DNA from: Alphaproteobacteria bacterium
GTDB taxonomy: Bacteria > Pseudomonadota > Alphaproteobacteria > Rhizobiales > Devosiaceae
Length of the DNA stretch: 64,000 bases
Reading direction: 5' to 3'
Assembly (NCBI GenBank): GCA_018828145.1
Contig: JAHJWO010000007.1
Coordinates: 62,001-126,000 of the forward strand
Both the position numbers and the translations under genes were made by a program. Below the pieces are notes generated by a model that was given only the letters and a program-made list of their open reading frames with translations, was not told where the DNA came from and searched no databases. This document shows positions 51,203 to 60,144 of this stretch, piece after piece (the first letter of the stretch is position 1; each line of letters begins with the position of its first letter).

Positions 51203-52095
51203 CGGTTCATTTCACGGATACCATGACACTTCCCGACGACATCGAAGACAAGAAAGCCACCGCCCAGGCCTGGTTCCGCGCCTTGCGCGACCGGATCATC
51301 GCGGCATTCGAGAGCATTGAGGACGCGGTGCGCGGCCCCAATGCGCACATGCCGGCAGGCCGGTTCGAGATTTCCCCCTGGGATCGCCCGGCCGGCGGCG
51401 GCGGGGAAATGGGCATGCTGCATGGCCGGGTATTCGAGAAGGCCGGGGTGCATATTTCGACGGTGCATGGCGAGTTTTCGGAGGACTTTGCCAAGCAGAT
51501 GCCGGGCACCGAGGCTGGCGCCAAATTCTGGAGCGCCGGCATTTCGCTGATCGTGCATCCCTGGAACCCGCACGTCCCGGCCGTGCACATGAACACGCGC
51601 ATGATCGTCACGGGCAAGCAGTGGTTTGGCGGCGGCGCCGACCTGACCCCGGTGCTCGACCGCCGTCGCGTACAGGATGACCGCGATAGCCTCGATTTCC
51701 ACGCCGCCATGCGCGCCGCCTGCGAGGGGCGCCCGGGCGTGGACTATGAGCGCTACCGCAAGTGGTGCGACGACTATTTCTTCCTGCCCCACCGCAACGA
51801 GCATCGCGGCATTGGCGGCATTTTCTACGATCACCACAATTCCGGCGACTGGTCCGCCGACTTCGATTTCACCAGGGCGGTGGGCGAGGCCTTCCTCGGG
51901 ATTTATCCCGATTTGGTGCGCCGCAATTTCGAGACAGAGTGGACCGACGCGGACCGGCACGAGCAACTGGTACGCCGCGGCCGCTATGTAGAATTCAACC
52001 TGCTCTACGACCGCGGCACGACATTCGGGCTCAAGACCGGGGGCAATGTGAACTCGATTCTATCCTCCATGCCGCCCGCGGTTATCTGGCCCTAG
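51199..52095 (+). CDS. hemF: Oxygen-dependent coproporphyrinogen III oxidase
   Basis: A 298-residue aerobic heme-pathway enzyme converting coproporphyrinogen III to protoporphyrinogen IX. Conserved: [57 protein letters not shown] with metal-binding His, [12 protein letters not shown] and [24 protein letters not shown]. Its link to trmL is common in alphaproteobacteria, and the divergent bc1 operon consumes heme. Confidence 0.96.
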   Translation: MTVHFTDTMTLPDDIEDKKATAQAWFRALRDRIIAAFESIEDAVRGPNAHMPAGRFEISPWDRPAGGGGEMGMLHGRVFEKAGVHISTVHGEFSEDFAKQMPGTEAGAKFWSAGISLIVHPWNPHVPAVHMNTRMIVTGKQWFGGGADLTPVLDRRRVQDDRDSLDFHAAMRAACEGRPGVDYERYRKWCDDYFFLPHRNEHRGIGGIFYDHHNSGDWSADFDFTRAVGEAFLGIYPDLVRRNFETEWTDADRHEQLVRRGRYVEFNLLYDRGTTFGLKTGGNVNSILSSMPPAVIWP

Positions 52096-52098
52096 CGC

Positions 52099-53235
52099 AT
52101 GGGACTGACCGATATCCACATCGCCGGCTATCGGTCCGTCCGCTCCATCCATTTTCCCGTGCGCCAGCTCTCAGTGCTGGTGGGCGCCAATGGTGTGGGC
52201 AAGACCAACCTTTACCGGGCACTTGAACTGGTTCGATCGGCCGCGACGGGAGACCTGGCCCTTGCCCTGGCGCGGGAAGGCGGGCTCGGATCTGCCATGT
52301 GGGCCGGCGAGCGCAAGGCGGGCGAACCGCCCCGCATGGTGCTGCGCGTCGGCCTCGAAGACGTGCTGGCCGATGACAAGGGAGGCCTTGCGCCCAGCTA
52401 TGAGGTCGAAATCGGCTTTGGCGACTCCCGATACGAGGCCGTGTTCGAGCTTGAACCACAGATCAAGCGGGAAACGCTGACCATCCGCCATGGCAAGCGC
52501 AACGTAGCCCTGCTGGAACGCAAGGGCGTGGCGGCCTGGTATCGCGATGACGATGGCAACAGGCGGCAGCTGGAAGAAACGCTGCTCGGCAGCGAGACGG
52601 CCCTGTCGGGCCTGCGCGGTGCCGTTCCAGAGATCGACGCGGTGCGCTACGCCCTTGCGGCCTGGCGATTCTACCATGGCTTTCGCACCGACACGGAAGC
52701 CCTGCTGCGCCGGCCATCGCTGGCCGTGACCGCCCCCATGCTGGATGCCGATGGCGGCAATCTGGCAGCCGTGTTCGCGACGCTGGTCCATATCCGGGGA
52801 GATGCCCAGGACCTGCACACAGCCGTGGAAGATGCATTTCCGGGCGCACGGCTGAGTGTGCCGCCGCCCGGAACCCATGCCAGCTTCACCATGCGCTTTG
52901 CCGACACGCCAAGGCGCGACTTCGGCGTGCATGAATTGTCGGACGGGACGCTGCAGTTTCTGGCACTGATGGGCGCGCTGCTGGCCTATCGCCTGCCCCC
53001 GCTGATCGCGCTCAACGAGCCCGAGGCCAGTCTTCACCCCGACCTGCTGCCGGCGCTGGCGCGCATCATCGCCAAGGCGGCACAGCGCACGCAGGTCTGG
53101 GTCGTGACCCATTCGCAGGTGCTTGCCGATGCGCTGGCGGCGGAAACCGGCATCCTGCCGCGCGCCGTCGTGCGGCGCGATGGCGGCACCTGGCTTGAAG
53201 GTCTCAGCCAGATCGGCGCCTTCGTCGACGACTGA
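52099..53235 (+). CDS. AAA family ATPase (SMC/RecF-like, DUF2813-type)
   Basis: A 378-residue ABC-class ATPase. Walker A GANGVGKTN (29-37) in a RecF-like N-terminus (IAGYRSVRSIHFPVRQLSVLVG), signature-like VHELSDGTLQFLALMGALL, and Walker B LIALNEPEASLHPDLLPAL, followed by the conserved VVTHSQVLADAL. This is the COG4637-like predicted ATPase, related to the OLD-family ATPase domain but without a Toprim nuclease. It follows hemF by 3 bp and ends 8 bp before a convergent gene. Function unknown. Confidence 0.85.
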   Translation: MGLTDIHIAGYRSVRSIHFPVRQLSVLVGANGVGKTNLYRALELVRSAATGDLALALAREGGLGSAMWAGERKAGEPPRMVLRVGLEDVLADDKGGLAPSYEVEIGFGDSRYEAVFELEPQIKRETLTIRHGKRNVALLERKGVAAWYRDDDGNRRQLEETLLGSETALSGLRGAVPEIDAVRYALAAWRFYHGFRTDTEALLRRPSLAVTAPMLDADGGNLAAVFATLVHIRGDAQDLHTAVEDAFPGARLSVPPPGTHASFTMRFADTPRRDFGVHELSDGTLQFLALMGALLAYRLPPLIALNEPEASLHPDLLPALARIIAKAAQRTQVWVVTHSQVLADALAAETGILPRAVVRRDGGTWLEGLSQIGAFVDD

Positions 53236-53243
53236 TCAGAGCA

Positions 53244-53807
53244 TCAGGACTGCTGCGCCATGCCCCGGCGTTCTGCCATGCGCGCCTGCCGAATTGCCCG
53301 GAAGCGGGTCACCACGGTCCGGACCACGATGTAGAAGGCGCCATAGACCACAACGGCGATGGGCAGGCCGCCCAGCATCATCGTGGTGAAGGTGGGCAGG
53401 ATGGCTTCAAACCCGCCGGAGAAAAGGCCATCGCTGAGCTGGGCGCCGGTCGTGGCAAGCTGCTCGGATTCGGCGGCACTGACGCCCCCGCCTCCGCGCA
53501 GCCAGTCGCCCACTGCATAAGCCGCCGCGAAGAAGAAGGGAAAGGTGACGGGATTGCCCCAGGCTGTGCCTATTGCGGCGGCTATCATGTTGCCGCGCGT
53601 GGCAAAAGCCAGCACAAAGCCAAGAAAGAAGTGCAGGCCGATCAGCGGAAACATCGATACGGCTGCCCCGGACGCGACCCCCGCGGCAATGGCATGCGGG
53701 CTGGCAGACAGCCGCATCACCCGCTTGCGCAGATAGGTGCCATAGCGCCGCAAACCCATGCGCGGCCAGGCCAAGTCCCGGATTCTGTTCAGCAACCCTG
53801 CTCTCAT
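53244..53807 (-). CDS. DUF2062 domain-containing membrane protein
   Basis: A 187-residue protein with DUF2062: ASPHAIAAGVASGAAVSMFPLIGLHFFLGFVLAFATRGNMIAAAIGTAWGNPVTFPFFFAAAYAVGDWL. Three or four transmembrane helices and a basic C-terminus (RQARMAERRG). The family is of unknown function, often near glycosyltransferases or phosphoesterases, neither of which is next to it here. A 177-bp gap separates it from the DUF1059 gene. Confidence 0.87.
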   Translation of the reverse strand: MRAGLLNRIRDLAWPRMGLRRYGTYLRKRVMRLSASPHAIAAGVASGAAVSMFPLIGLHFFLGFVLAFATRGNMIAAAIGTAWGNPVTFPFFFAAAYAVGDWLRGGGGVSAAESEQLATTGAQLSDGLFSGGFEAILPTFTTMMLGGLPIAVVVYGAFYIVVRTVVTRFRAIRQARMAERRGMAQQS

Positions 53808-53984
53808 CTACGCCATGCACCTCGACTTTCGCGACAATCTTAGGGTGATAAGGTGACAAAGGGAACTCGATCCTGCCCTCGTGAACGCGATGTTTCATCG
53901 CGCCCGCGCGATATGCCCGCAATCTGGGAACCCCGACCTCCGCCCGGACGTTGTGCCAAGGCACAATGACCGCGGGAGATAACA

Positions 53985-54209
53985 ATGAAACGATTTGAAT
54001 CGGGCTCACTGATCCCCGGTGCCACCTGGCACGCCGAGGCCGAAAGCGAAGCGGAAGTGGTCCGCCGCGCTGTCGAAAACCTCAGGACCTATCACGGCGA
54101 AACCGAGATTCGACCCGACATGATCGATCTCATCAAGGAGCGCATCGTCGACGTCGAGGATGCGTCAGCCAAGCCGGCCAAGCATACAGGCAAGTCAACC
54201 AAGCACTAG
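53985..54209 (+). CDS. DUF1059 small protein
   Basis: A 74-residue protein: FESGSLIPGATWHAEAESEAEVVRRAVENLRTYHGETEIRPDMIDLIKERI, matching DUF1059 but with a WHAEAES segment in place of the usual Cys-containing turn. The C-terminus is lysine-rich (KPAKHTGKSTKH). GGGAGATAAC precedes the ATG. Its stop overlaps the stop of the convergent cca gene (shared CTAG). Confidence 0.75.
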   Translation: MKRFESGSLIPGATWHAEAESEAEVVRRAVENLRTYHGETEIRPDMIDLIKERIVDVEDASAKPAKHTGKSTKH

Positions 54210-55381
54210 AGGCGCACGAGCCCGAGCAGTTCTGCTTTGCCGAGGGCGAACCCGCTTTCGATCCAGGCCTGCTCCAGACGAGCCAGTTCCTCACCCATGG
54301 CTGGCCCCGGCGCAATGCCGAGGCCGGCGAGGTCGTGCCCCGAAACAGGGAATGGCGGCACGACAATTGCCGCCAGCGCACGCGCCGTTTCGGCGAGCCT
54401 GGCCTGTCCCCAATCCCCCGTTGCAGCCGCGGCGGCCAGACCTTCCACTGCCGCTTCGCCATATCGATAGGCGGCTTCGGCCACCCGATCGTCGGCCAAC
54501 AGTTCAGCGGAGGCAGCAACGTTACGGGCCGCGCTGACCATATCCTTGGAAAGGCGCCACTCCACCTTCACCGCGTCGAGCCGGTCGCCGGCAATCAGGG
54601 CGAGCCGTGTGGCGGCAGACTGGCCACCGAGCTTCTCATAGGCCGCGAGCGCTGTGAGTTTGGCAGCCGGAAGCGGCAGCAGGCCGATTTCCGACATTTG
54701 GCCAAGCGTGCGGACAATCCTGGGCAGGCCCAGCATGCGCAGGACCTCGCCGCCCACCCGCTCGCGTGAGAGGTGAGAGAGCTGCGTCACCGCCGCGGCG
54801 CAGGCAGCGAGGCTAGTGGCATCAAACTGCTCACCGCCATGGCTCGCCGACAGGCGGAAGAAGCGATAGACGCGCAGACCATCCTCCTCGATGCGCTGGG
54901 CGGCATCGCCGATGAAGCGGACAATGCTATTGCGGGCATCCTCAGCGCCGCCAAGCGGGTCGAACAGCGTGCCGTCGGCAGCGCAATAGAGGGCATTGAG
55001 GGTGAAATCCCGGCGGCGGGCATCCTCCACCCAATCCGTACCGAAGGCGACCACGGCACGGCGGCCGTCGGTTTCCACATCGCGCCGTAGGGTCGTCACC
55101 TCGGCCAGCGTGTCGCCAAGCTTGAGGGTGACCGTGCCATGCTCGATACCGGTCGGATAAAAAGCGATGCCAGCCGCCCTGGCCCGCTCGATCACGTCCT
55201 CCGGCAACAATTCGGTGGCCATGTCGATATCGGCCGTTTCGCGCTGCCGCCCCATGATGGCATCGCGAACAGCGCCGCCGACCGCCCTCGTTCGCCGCTT
55301 GCCGCCATCCAGCGCCATGAGGATTGCCTGTGTCTCGGCGCGCCACAGCCACTCCGCCGAACCAAGCGGATCGCCACTCAT
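54206..55381 (-). CDS. cca: CCA tRNA nucleotidyltransferase
   Basis: A 391-residue class II polymerase-fold enzyme that adds or repairs the CCA end of tRNA. The catalytic core is AVGGAVRDAIMGRQRETADIDMATEL, with GG (35-36) and DID (51-53) metal-binding aspartates; RRDFTLNALYCAADGTLFDPLGGAEDARNSIVRFIGDA is the nucleotide-selection region. Helical body and tail follow. The stop overlaps the convergent DUF1059 stop, and the start overlaps the NUDIX gene by 4 nt. Confidence 0.94.
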   Translation of the reverse strand: MSGDPLGSAEWLWRAETQAILMALDGGKRRTRAVGGAVRDAIMGRQRETADIDMATELLPEDVIERARAAGIAFYPTGIEHGTVTLKLGDTLAEVTTLRRDVETDGRRAVVAFGTDWVEDARRRDFTLNALYCAADGTLFDPLGGAEDARNSIVRFIGDAAQRIEEDGLRVYRFFRLSASHGGEQFDATSLAACAAAVTQLSHLSRERVGGEVLRMLGLPRIVRTLGQMSEIGLLPLPAAKLTALAAYEKLGGQSAATRLALIAGDRLDAVKVEWRLSKDMVSAARNVAASAELLADDRVAEAAYRYGEAAVEGLAAAAATGDWGQARLAETARALAAIVVPPFPVSGHDLAGLGIAPGPAMGEELARLEQAWIESGFALGKAELLGLVRL

Positions 55382-56004
55382 GACACGACCTCGCCCATGG
55401 CCAGGTCGCGAAACCGGCGGGTCAGATTGGCCGTGATTCCCCAGATGCGGTGGCCGTCATGGTCGATCTGCCAGGTCCGGTGCTCCTTGCCGTCGCGTTT
55501 GATGCGGAATTCGCCATAGCTCTGCGGGCTCAGAATACGCTGCAACGGCACCTCGAACACCGAATGCACCTCGCCCGGATTGGGGACAAACGGTCCGCTC
55601 GGCTCAACCGTGGCGACCACGGGCGTGATGAGATAGTTGGTGCCGGTGAAATAGGTCGGCATGAAGCCGATAACCCGCGCATCGGTGCGCACCATGCCCA
55701 CTTCCTCAAAAGCCTCGCGCAGGGCCGCCGCGGCGGCATCGGCATCGGCAGCGTCGACCTTGCCGCCGGGAAACGCCACCTGCCCCGAATGAGCGCGAAG
55801 GTCCGGCGAGCGCTCGGTATAGAGCACGGTGTGACCCTCGGGCCGCCGGACCAGGGCAATCAGCACTGCAGCCGGCACCGGTGGGCGGCTGAACGGTTGC
55901 GTCGGCGCCCAATCGGGCACCAGCATATGCTCTGCCGGCGGGGTCGGTGGCGCGGCCAGCAGGCGGCTGGCCAGACGCTCGATGATGATGTCGTCGGACG
56001 ACAA
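55378..56004 (-). CDS. CoA pyrophosphatase (NUDIX hydrolase)
   Basis: A 208-residue NUDIX enzyme of the CoA-pyrophosphatase type: the UPF0035 motif LRAHSGQVAFPGGKVD precedes the Nudix box GGKVDAADADAAAAALREAFEEVGM. It likely hydrolyses CoA or its oxidised forms to 4'-phosphopantetheine and 3',5'-ADP. Coupled to cca by ATGA, the usual alphaproteobacterial order. Confidence 0.9.
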   Translation of the reverse strand: MSSDDIIIERLASRLLAAPPTPPAEHMLVPDWAPTQPFSRPPVPAAVLIALVRRPEGHTVLYTERSPDLRAHSGQVAFPGGKVDAADADAAAAALREAFEEVGMVRTDARVIGFMPTYFTGTNYLITPVVATVEPSGPFVPNPGEVHSVFEVPLQRILSPQSYGEFRIKRDGKEHRTWQIDHDGHRIWGITANLTRRFRDLAMGEVVS

Positions 56005-56070
56005 GAAAGCACCGGATTTCGTTTCGGGAGCGGGAGCTTAAGCGAGGATTTGCCTTAAGGGCAGCCCTTA

Positions 56071-56092
56071 CCTCTCCCCCGAAAGGGAGAGG
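56071..56092. repeat. CTCTCCC extragenic palindrome, copy A
   Basis: CCTCTCCC (56071-56078), a 6-nt loop and GGGAGAGG (56085-56092): a perfect 8-bp stem in the 95-bp gap between the NUDIX and GNAT genes. The same word recurs as palindromes at 57978-57999 and 58057-58079. Confidence 0.6.
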
Positions 56093-56099
56093 CAGGCAT

Positions 56100-56657
56100 C
56101 TAGCCCTGCTGCCAGGCCGCAATCGCGCCCGACAGGGTCTGTGCCAGGGTCGGGTCTTCGGCAAAGACCAGCACCCGGGTCGGATCGACCGGACCGGGGA
56201 ACTCGATATTGCCCAAGGTGGTCGGCTCCCAGCCCAGCGGGCAGTAATAATCGCGGTCGCCCACCAGCATCACGAACTGGCCGTCGCCCCGCGCCATGGC
56301 GCGCTTGGTGACTTCGCGCGCCAGGAGCTTGCCGGCGCCGAGCTTGCGGAAGTTGGGGTGGGTCGCGAGGGGGCCCAGCATCCAGCCATTGATGCCGCCA
56401 ATGCTGATCGGGGTCATCCACACCGAGCCACACGCCGTACCGTCGACTTCGGCGACGAGGCTCAGGCTCTTGTCGATCGGAAAACGCTCGCGGATGCGGA
56501 ACGCCGTGCGCGCAAACCGGCCGGGACCAAAGGCAATGGACTGCAGCTCATCAATGAACGCATCGTCCTGCTCGGTCGCGGGGCGTACGGTCGGGCCGGA
56601 AATGGGGGATGCAGAGACAGCAGCGGTCGCGGCCGAAGGCGCAGCAATGGGGGACAT
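56100..56657 (-). CDS. GNAT family N-acetyltransferase
   Basis: A 185-residue GNAT protein. After a low-complexity Ala/Ser N-terminus (PIAAPSAATAAVSASP) the domain begins VRPATEQDDAFIDEL; GPLATHPNFRKLGAGKLLAREV is the acetyl-CoA loop (with RKLGAG), and VMLVGDRDYYCPLGWEPTTLGNIEFPGP is the YhbS-like C-terminal part (predicted N-acetyltransferase YhbS, COG3153). Substrate unknown. Confidence 0.87.
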   Translation of the reverse strand: MSPIAAPSAATAAVSASPISGPTVRPATEQDDAFIDELQSIAFGPGRFARTAFRIRERFPIDKSLSLVAEVDGTACGSVWMTPISIGGINGWMLGPLATHPNFRKLGAGKLLAREVTKRAMARGDGQFVMLVGDRDYYCPLGWEPTTLGNIEFPGPVDPTRVLVFAEDPTLAQTLSGAIAAWQQG

Positions 56658-57008
56658 GGCAATAATCCAGGATGAGGGATGCGTAGGACAAACCCGGCGC
56701 TTGAAAAAGCACCGCTTCTAGAGACCGCTACGGTCGTCGTGTCACCAGCAAAACCTTTACCATCCTGGGCGCCTCCACGCCTGAAATCGCATTAGCACCA
56801 AGGGTGCCCCGCGTAAAATGAAAATCATGGCGTCACCCGGTAAATTCAAGACGCGCAGGGCATCTGTGTTCAAAATGCACAACGGTCAGTTGCCGCCATG
56901 CCGCCTTATCGCTCGCCCCACCCGACGCTATGTGTCAGGCACAGCATTGAACGTTCGGGGTATTTGACCCGGACAACGAGTCTAGAACATGACGGAAAGG
57001 GTTCGATC
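56658..57008. other. 351-bp divergent intergenic region
   Basis: Lies between the GNAT gene (minus) and the glutathionyl-hydroquinone reductase gene (plus). It is AT-richer around 56740-56870. It must carry both promoters, but I see no clear palindrome, operator or small gene. The frame open from 56898 into the reductase gene is not protein-like before 57009. Confidence 0.5.
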
Positions 57009-57968
57009 GTGGGACAATTGATCGACGGCAAATGGTCCAGCCAGTGGTATGATACCAAGAAGACCGGCGGCAAATTCGAGCGCAGCCAGGCCGGCTTCCG
57101 CAACTGGGTCACCACCGACGGCAGTGCCGGCCCATCCGGTGCGCCAGGCTTCAAGGCCGAGGCCGGGCGCTACCACCTCTATGTATCGCTGGCCTGCCCC
57201 TGGGCGCACCGCACCCTGATCTTCCGCAAGCTCAAGAATCTGGAAGTGCTGATCCCGGTTTCCGTCGTCTCCCCCAAAATGCCCGACGAAACGGGCTGGA
57301 GCTTCGACAAGACCACCGGCTCGACCGGCGACGACCTGTTCGGCAAGGACTATCTCTGGCAGGTCTATACCCAGGCCGTGCCGGACTGTACAGGCCGCGT
57401 CACCGTACCGGTCCTGTGGGACAAGCAGACCGGAACCATCGTCTCCAACGAGAGCTCGGAAATCATCCGCATGTTCAACTCGGCCTTCGACGAGCTGACC
57501 GGCAATGGCGACGACTACTATCCCGAAGCCCTGCGCGCCAAGATCGACCCGATCAATGCCCGCGTCTATGACGAGATCAACAACGGCGTCTACAAGGCCG
57601 GTTTTGCCACCACGCAGTCCGCCTATGACGAAGCCGTGGCCAAGCTGTTCGAGGCGCTCGACTGGGTCGAAGGCCTGCTCGGGGAAACTGCCTATCTCAC
57701 CGGTGACACCATGACGGAAGCTGACTGGCGTCTCTTCACCACTTTGGTGCGGTTCGACGCGGTCTATGTCGGCCATTTCAAGTGCAATCGGCAGCGCATC
57801 GCCGACTACAAGAATATCTCGCACTATCTCAAGGCGCTCTACGAGGTCCCCGGCATCAAGGAAACGGTCGACCTCGACCATATCCGCACGCACTATTACT
57901 GGAGCCACCCCACCATCAACCCGACGCGGATCATCCCCATCGGGCCGGAACTGCCGTTTTTGAAGTAG
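57009..57968 (+). CDS. yqjG: Glutathionyl-hydroquinone reductase (YqjG/Xi-class GST)
   Basis: A 319-residue Xi-class glutathione transferase that reduces glutathionyl-hydroquinones. The catalytic cysteine is C63 in SLACPWAHRTL; GGKFERSQAGFRNWV at the N-terminus and ETAYLTGDTMTEADWRLFTTLVRFDAVYVGHFKCNR and YYWSHPTINPTRIIPIGP at the C-terminus are family hallmarks. The start is the GTG at 57009, 7 nt after AAAGGG; no ATG gives the normal N-terminus. Confidence 0.95.
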   Translation: MGQLIDGKWSSQWYDTKKTGGKFERSQAGFRNWVTTDGSAGPSGAPGFKAEAGRYHLYVSLACPWAHRTLIFRKLKNLEVLIPVSVVSPKMPDETGWSFDKTTGSTGDDLFGKDYLWQVYTQAVPDCTGRVTVPVLWDKQTGTIVSNESSEIIRMFNSAFDELTGNGDDYYPEALRAKIDPINARVYDEINNGVYKAGFATTQSAYDEAVAKLFEALDWVEGLLGETAYLTGDTMTEADWRLFTTLVRFDAVYVGHFKCNRQRIADYKNISHYLKALYEVPGIKETVDLDHIRTHYYWSHPTINPTRIIPIGPELPFLK

Positions 57969-57977
57969 GGGTTGCTT

Positions 57978-58085
57978 ACCTCTCCCTTCGAGGGGAGGTC
58001 GAGGGCCTTCCCAATGCACCCACCCAAAGAACCCCCTCACCTCGCGCTACGCGACGACCTCTCCCTCCGAGGGAGAGGTCAGGGG
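57978..58085. repeat. CTCTCCC extragenic palindromes, copies B and C
   Basis: Copy B: ACCTCTCCC (57978-57986), TTCGA loop, GGGGAGGT (to 57999), with a one-base bulge. Copy C: ACCTCTCCC (58057-58065), TCCGA loop, GGGAGAGGT (58071-58079), a perfect 9-bp stem. Copy C is preceded by CCCCCTCACCTCGCG and followed by CAGGGG. The arrangement is typical of the intergenic repeats of Hyphomicrobiales; together they fill most of the gap between the reductase and NUDIX genes. Confidence 0.6.
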
Positions 58086-58562
58086 CTAGTACCCCCACAC
58101 ATCCCGCTTCGGCGCGTGATCGAAATATTCGTCGATCCGCTGGGAGGTGGCCGGAGTCACTTTCTCGGGCAAGGCATGGCGATCGAACCAGCCGACCTCG
58201 GCGATTTCATTGTCGGGTTTGCGGTCAAAGGCCTTCTCGAAGCCCTTGGCGACATAGAAGGCCACGTGATCGCGGTTCGTGACCGGGCTGGTATTGTGAT
58301 AGATGCCGAACAGCTCCATGGAACCGATCACGCGGTAGCCGGTTTCCTCCAGCGTCTCGCGAGCGCCCGCCTGTTCAATTGATTCACCCGGACCGACACC
58401 GCCGCCAGGAAACTGCCAGCCCGGCACGTGCTTGTGCCGGATCAGCAGCACCTTGTCGCCATCCACGACCATGACGCGGGCGCCCAGGGTCATGCGATGC
58501 CACAGCCCCTTGGTGGTCAGGAACACCTTGGCGACCAGCCGCTGCATGCGATTCATCTGCAT
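58086..58562 (-). CDS. NUDIX hydrolase
   Basis: A 158-residue protein. The Nudix box is GGGVGPGESIEQAGARETLEETGY (GX5EX7REVXEEXGX form), preceded by LGARVMVVDGDKVLLIRHKHVPGWQFP. A C-terminal helix follows (EVGWFDRHALPEKVTPATSQRIDEYF). An N-terminal segment (RMQRLVAKVFLTTKGLWHRM) is basic and may contact membrane or RNA. Substrate unknown (nucleotide or diphosphate). Start at the ATG complementary to 58560-58562; a TTG just upstream is possible. Confidence 0.87.
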   Translation of the reverse strand: MQMNRMQRLVAKVFLTTKGLWHRMTLGARVMVVDGDKVLLIRHKHVPGWQFPGGGVGPGESIEQAGARETLEETGYRVIGSMELFGIYHNTSPVTNRDHVAFYVAKGFEKAFDRKPDNEIAEVGWFDRHALPEKVTPATSQRIDEYFDHAPKRDVWGY

Positions 58563-58611
58563 CAAAACCCTCCTTGGGAACCAACCGGTAGCAGAGACTT
58601 GATGGCGACAA

Positions 58612-58631
58612 AATCGACCACTGCAGCGATT
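58612..58631. repeat. Possible degenerate copy of the three-way palindrome core
   Basis: Read on the minus strand, AATCGCTGCAGTGG followed by TCGATT resembles the central hairpin of the element at 27656-27676 (AATCGCTCC-AGT-GGAGCGATT), with a 5-bp AATCG/CGATT stem kept. The outer and GC-rich stems are missing. It lies between the NUDIX and phosphoesterase genes. Confidence 0.35.
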
Positions 58632-58672
58632 GACCGTTTTCTTGCCCGCCCCCTTCTGGCATTAGGCCTGCA

Positions 58673-59563
58673 ATGATTACTTTGGCCCACATATCCGACA
58701 TCCACCTGTCCCCGATGCCCGACGTGGGTTGGCGTGACCTTCTCGGCAAGCGCCTGACCGGCTATCTCAACTGGAAGCTCAAGCGCCACGACGAGCTCAA
58801 CAGCGAGACGCTTGCGAGCCTGGTCGCCCATTTGCAGGCCCAGAATGCCGACTTCACCGCCGTCACCGGCGACCTGGTCAATCTGGCCATGCGCTCGGAG
58901 ATCGATCGCGCCGGACAGTGGCTGCAGGCCCTCGGCGCCCCTGACAAGATCGCCGTCTGCCCCGGCAACCACGATGCCTATGTGCCCGGCGCGCTGGAAT
59001 CGGCCCAGGACATCTGGGGCGACTATATGCGCGGCGAGACGCTCGACAGTGCTGTCTTTCCCTATGTGCGCCGTATGGGCGAGCTGGCCATCATCTCCTG
59101 CTCCAGTGCTGTGCCCACCCGCCCCTTCCTCGCGATCGGTCGCTTTGACGAAGCACAGGCGGAGCGGCTGGGCCGCATCCTGCATGTCATGGGCGAGGCC
59201 GGCTATTTCCGCACGGTGCTGATCCATCACCCGCCCAATCCCGAACTGCAGCATCCCTCATTCGGGCTCAAGGGGCACAAATTGTTCCGGCAGGTCATCG
59301 CCCAGCACGGCGCCGAACTGGTTCTGCACGGCCACACCCATCGCGCCTCGATCCATTCCATTCCGGGCAAGACGCATGAAGTGCCGGTAGTCGGCGTTGC
59401 TGCCGCCAGCGCAGCACAGGGCGGCACGCTTGACGACCCCGCCCGCTACAACCTGTTCCGCATCGAGCGGGCGGGCGACGGCTGGGCCTGCACCATGCGC
59501 GAATATGGCTATCAGCGCCTGGGCAGCGAAATCGTCATGCGCCTGCAGATGCGCATCATCTAG
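58673..59563 (+). CDS. Metallophosphoesterase (calcineurin-like)
   Basis: A 296-residue phosphoesterase with all metal motifs: HISDIHLSPMP, VTGDLVNLAM, CPGNHDAYVPG, IHHPPNPELQHPS and LHGHTHRAS. The arrangement matches the CpdA-like cyclic-nucleotide/phosphodiesterase branch, but a specific substrate cannot be stated. The ATG at 58673 follows TGCA with no strong Shine-Dalgarno. It is divergent from the NUDIX gene. Confidence 0.88.
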   Translation: MITLAHISDIHLSPMPDVGWRDLLGKRLTGYLNWKLKRHDELNSETLASLVAHLQAQNADFTAVTGDLVNLAMRSEIDRAGQWLQALGAPDKIAVCPGNHDAYVPGALESAQDIWGDYMRGETLDSAVFPYVRRMGELAIISCSSAVPTRPFLAIGRFDEAQAERLGRILHVMGEAGYFRTVLIHHPPNPELQHPSFGLKGHKLFRQVIAQHGAELVLHGHTHRASIHSIPGKTHEVPVVGVAAASAAQGGTLDDPARYNLFRIERAGDGWACTMREYGYQRLGSEIVMRLQMRII

Positions 59564-59593
59564 CCGCCGGCGCTGCGGCCGCCGCCGCCGGCC

Positions 59594-60022
59594 TTACTGC
59601 CTCGCCGCCTTTTCCTTCTCCGCCACCCGGTTGTGTATCTCTTCCGCCTCGGGCGTCATGATCTCGGCAAAATCGCTCAGCTCGTAGACCGGGCGGATTT
59701 CGATCTCGCTGTAGCCGGGCATCGGATTGGGGCAGCGCTTGACCCAGGCAACGGCTTCATCCATATCGCGCACCTCCCAGAGCCAATAGCCGGCCACCAG
59801 TTCCTTGGTTTCGGCAAAGGGACCGTCGATGACCAGGCGCTCGGCGCCGTCAAAGCCGATGCGCTTGCCTTTCGTTGATGGCTGCAGCCCGTCGCCGGCC
59901 AGCAGGATGCCGGCATCGACCAGTTCTTCATTGAATCGGCCCATGGCCTCCAGCAGGCCCGAAGGCGGCATGATGCCCGCTTCGCTGTCTGCAGTTGCCT
60001 TGACCATCACCATGACACGCAT
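59594..60022 (-). CDS. YciI family (DGPF-domain) protein
   Basis: A 142-residue YciI-like protein: MRVMVMVKATADSEAGIMP start, DGLQPSTKGKRIGFDGAERLVIDGPFAETKELVAGYWLWEVRDMDEAVAWVKRCP. Here the motif is DGPFAETKE, the form that names the DGPF family. It has a C-terminal helix (EEIHNRVAEKEKAA) not present in the others. Convergent with the phosphoesterase and divergent from murL. No sigma factor adjacent. Confidence 0.86.
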   Translation of the reverse strand: MRVMVMVKATADSEAGIMPPSGLLEAMGRFNEELVDAGILLAGDGLQPSTKGKRIGFDGAERLVIDGPFAETKELVAGYWLWEVRDMDEAVAWVKRCPNPMPGYSEIEIRPVYELSDFAEIMTPEAEEIHNRVAEKEKAARQ

Positions 60023-60144
60023 CTGAAAATCTCCTCGTTTGCCGGGGCGCCCCTATCGGCCCCATGACCATACGACGAACGGGCTGGCCCGATTTTGACA
60101 AACACGAAAGTGCCCCACTCCCGCCATGCCGGCAAATCACCTAT

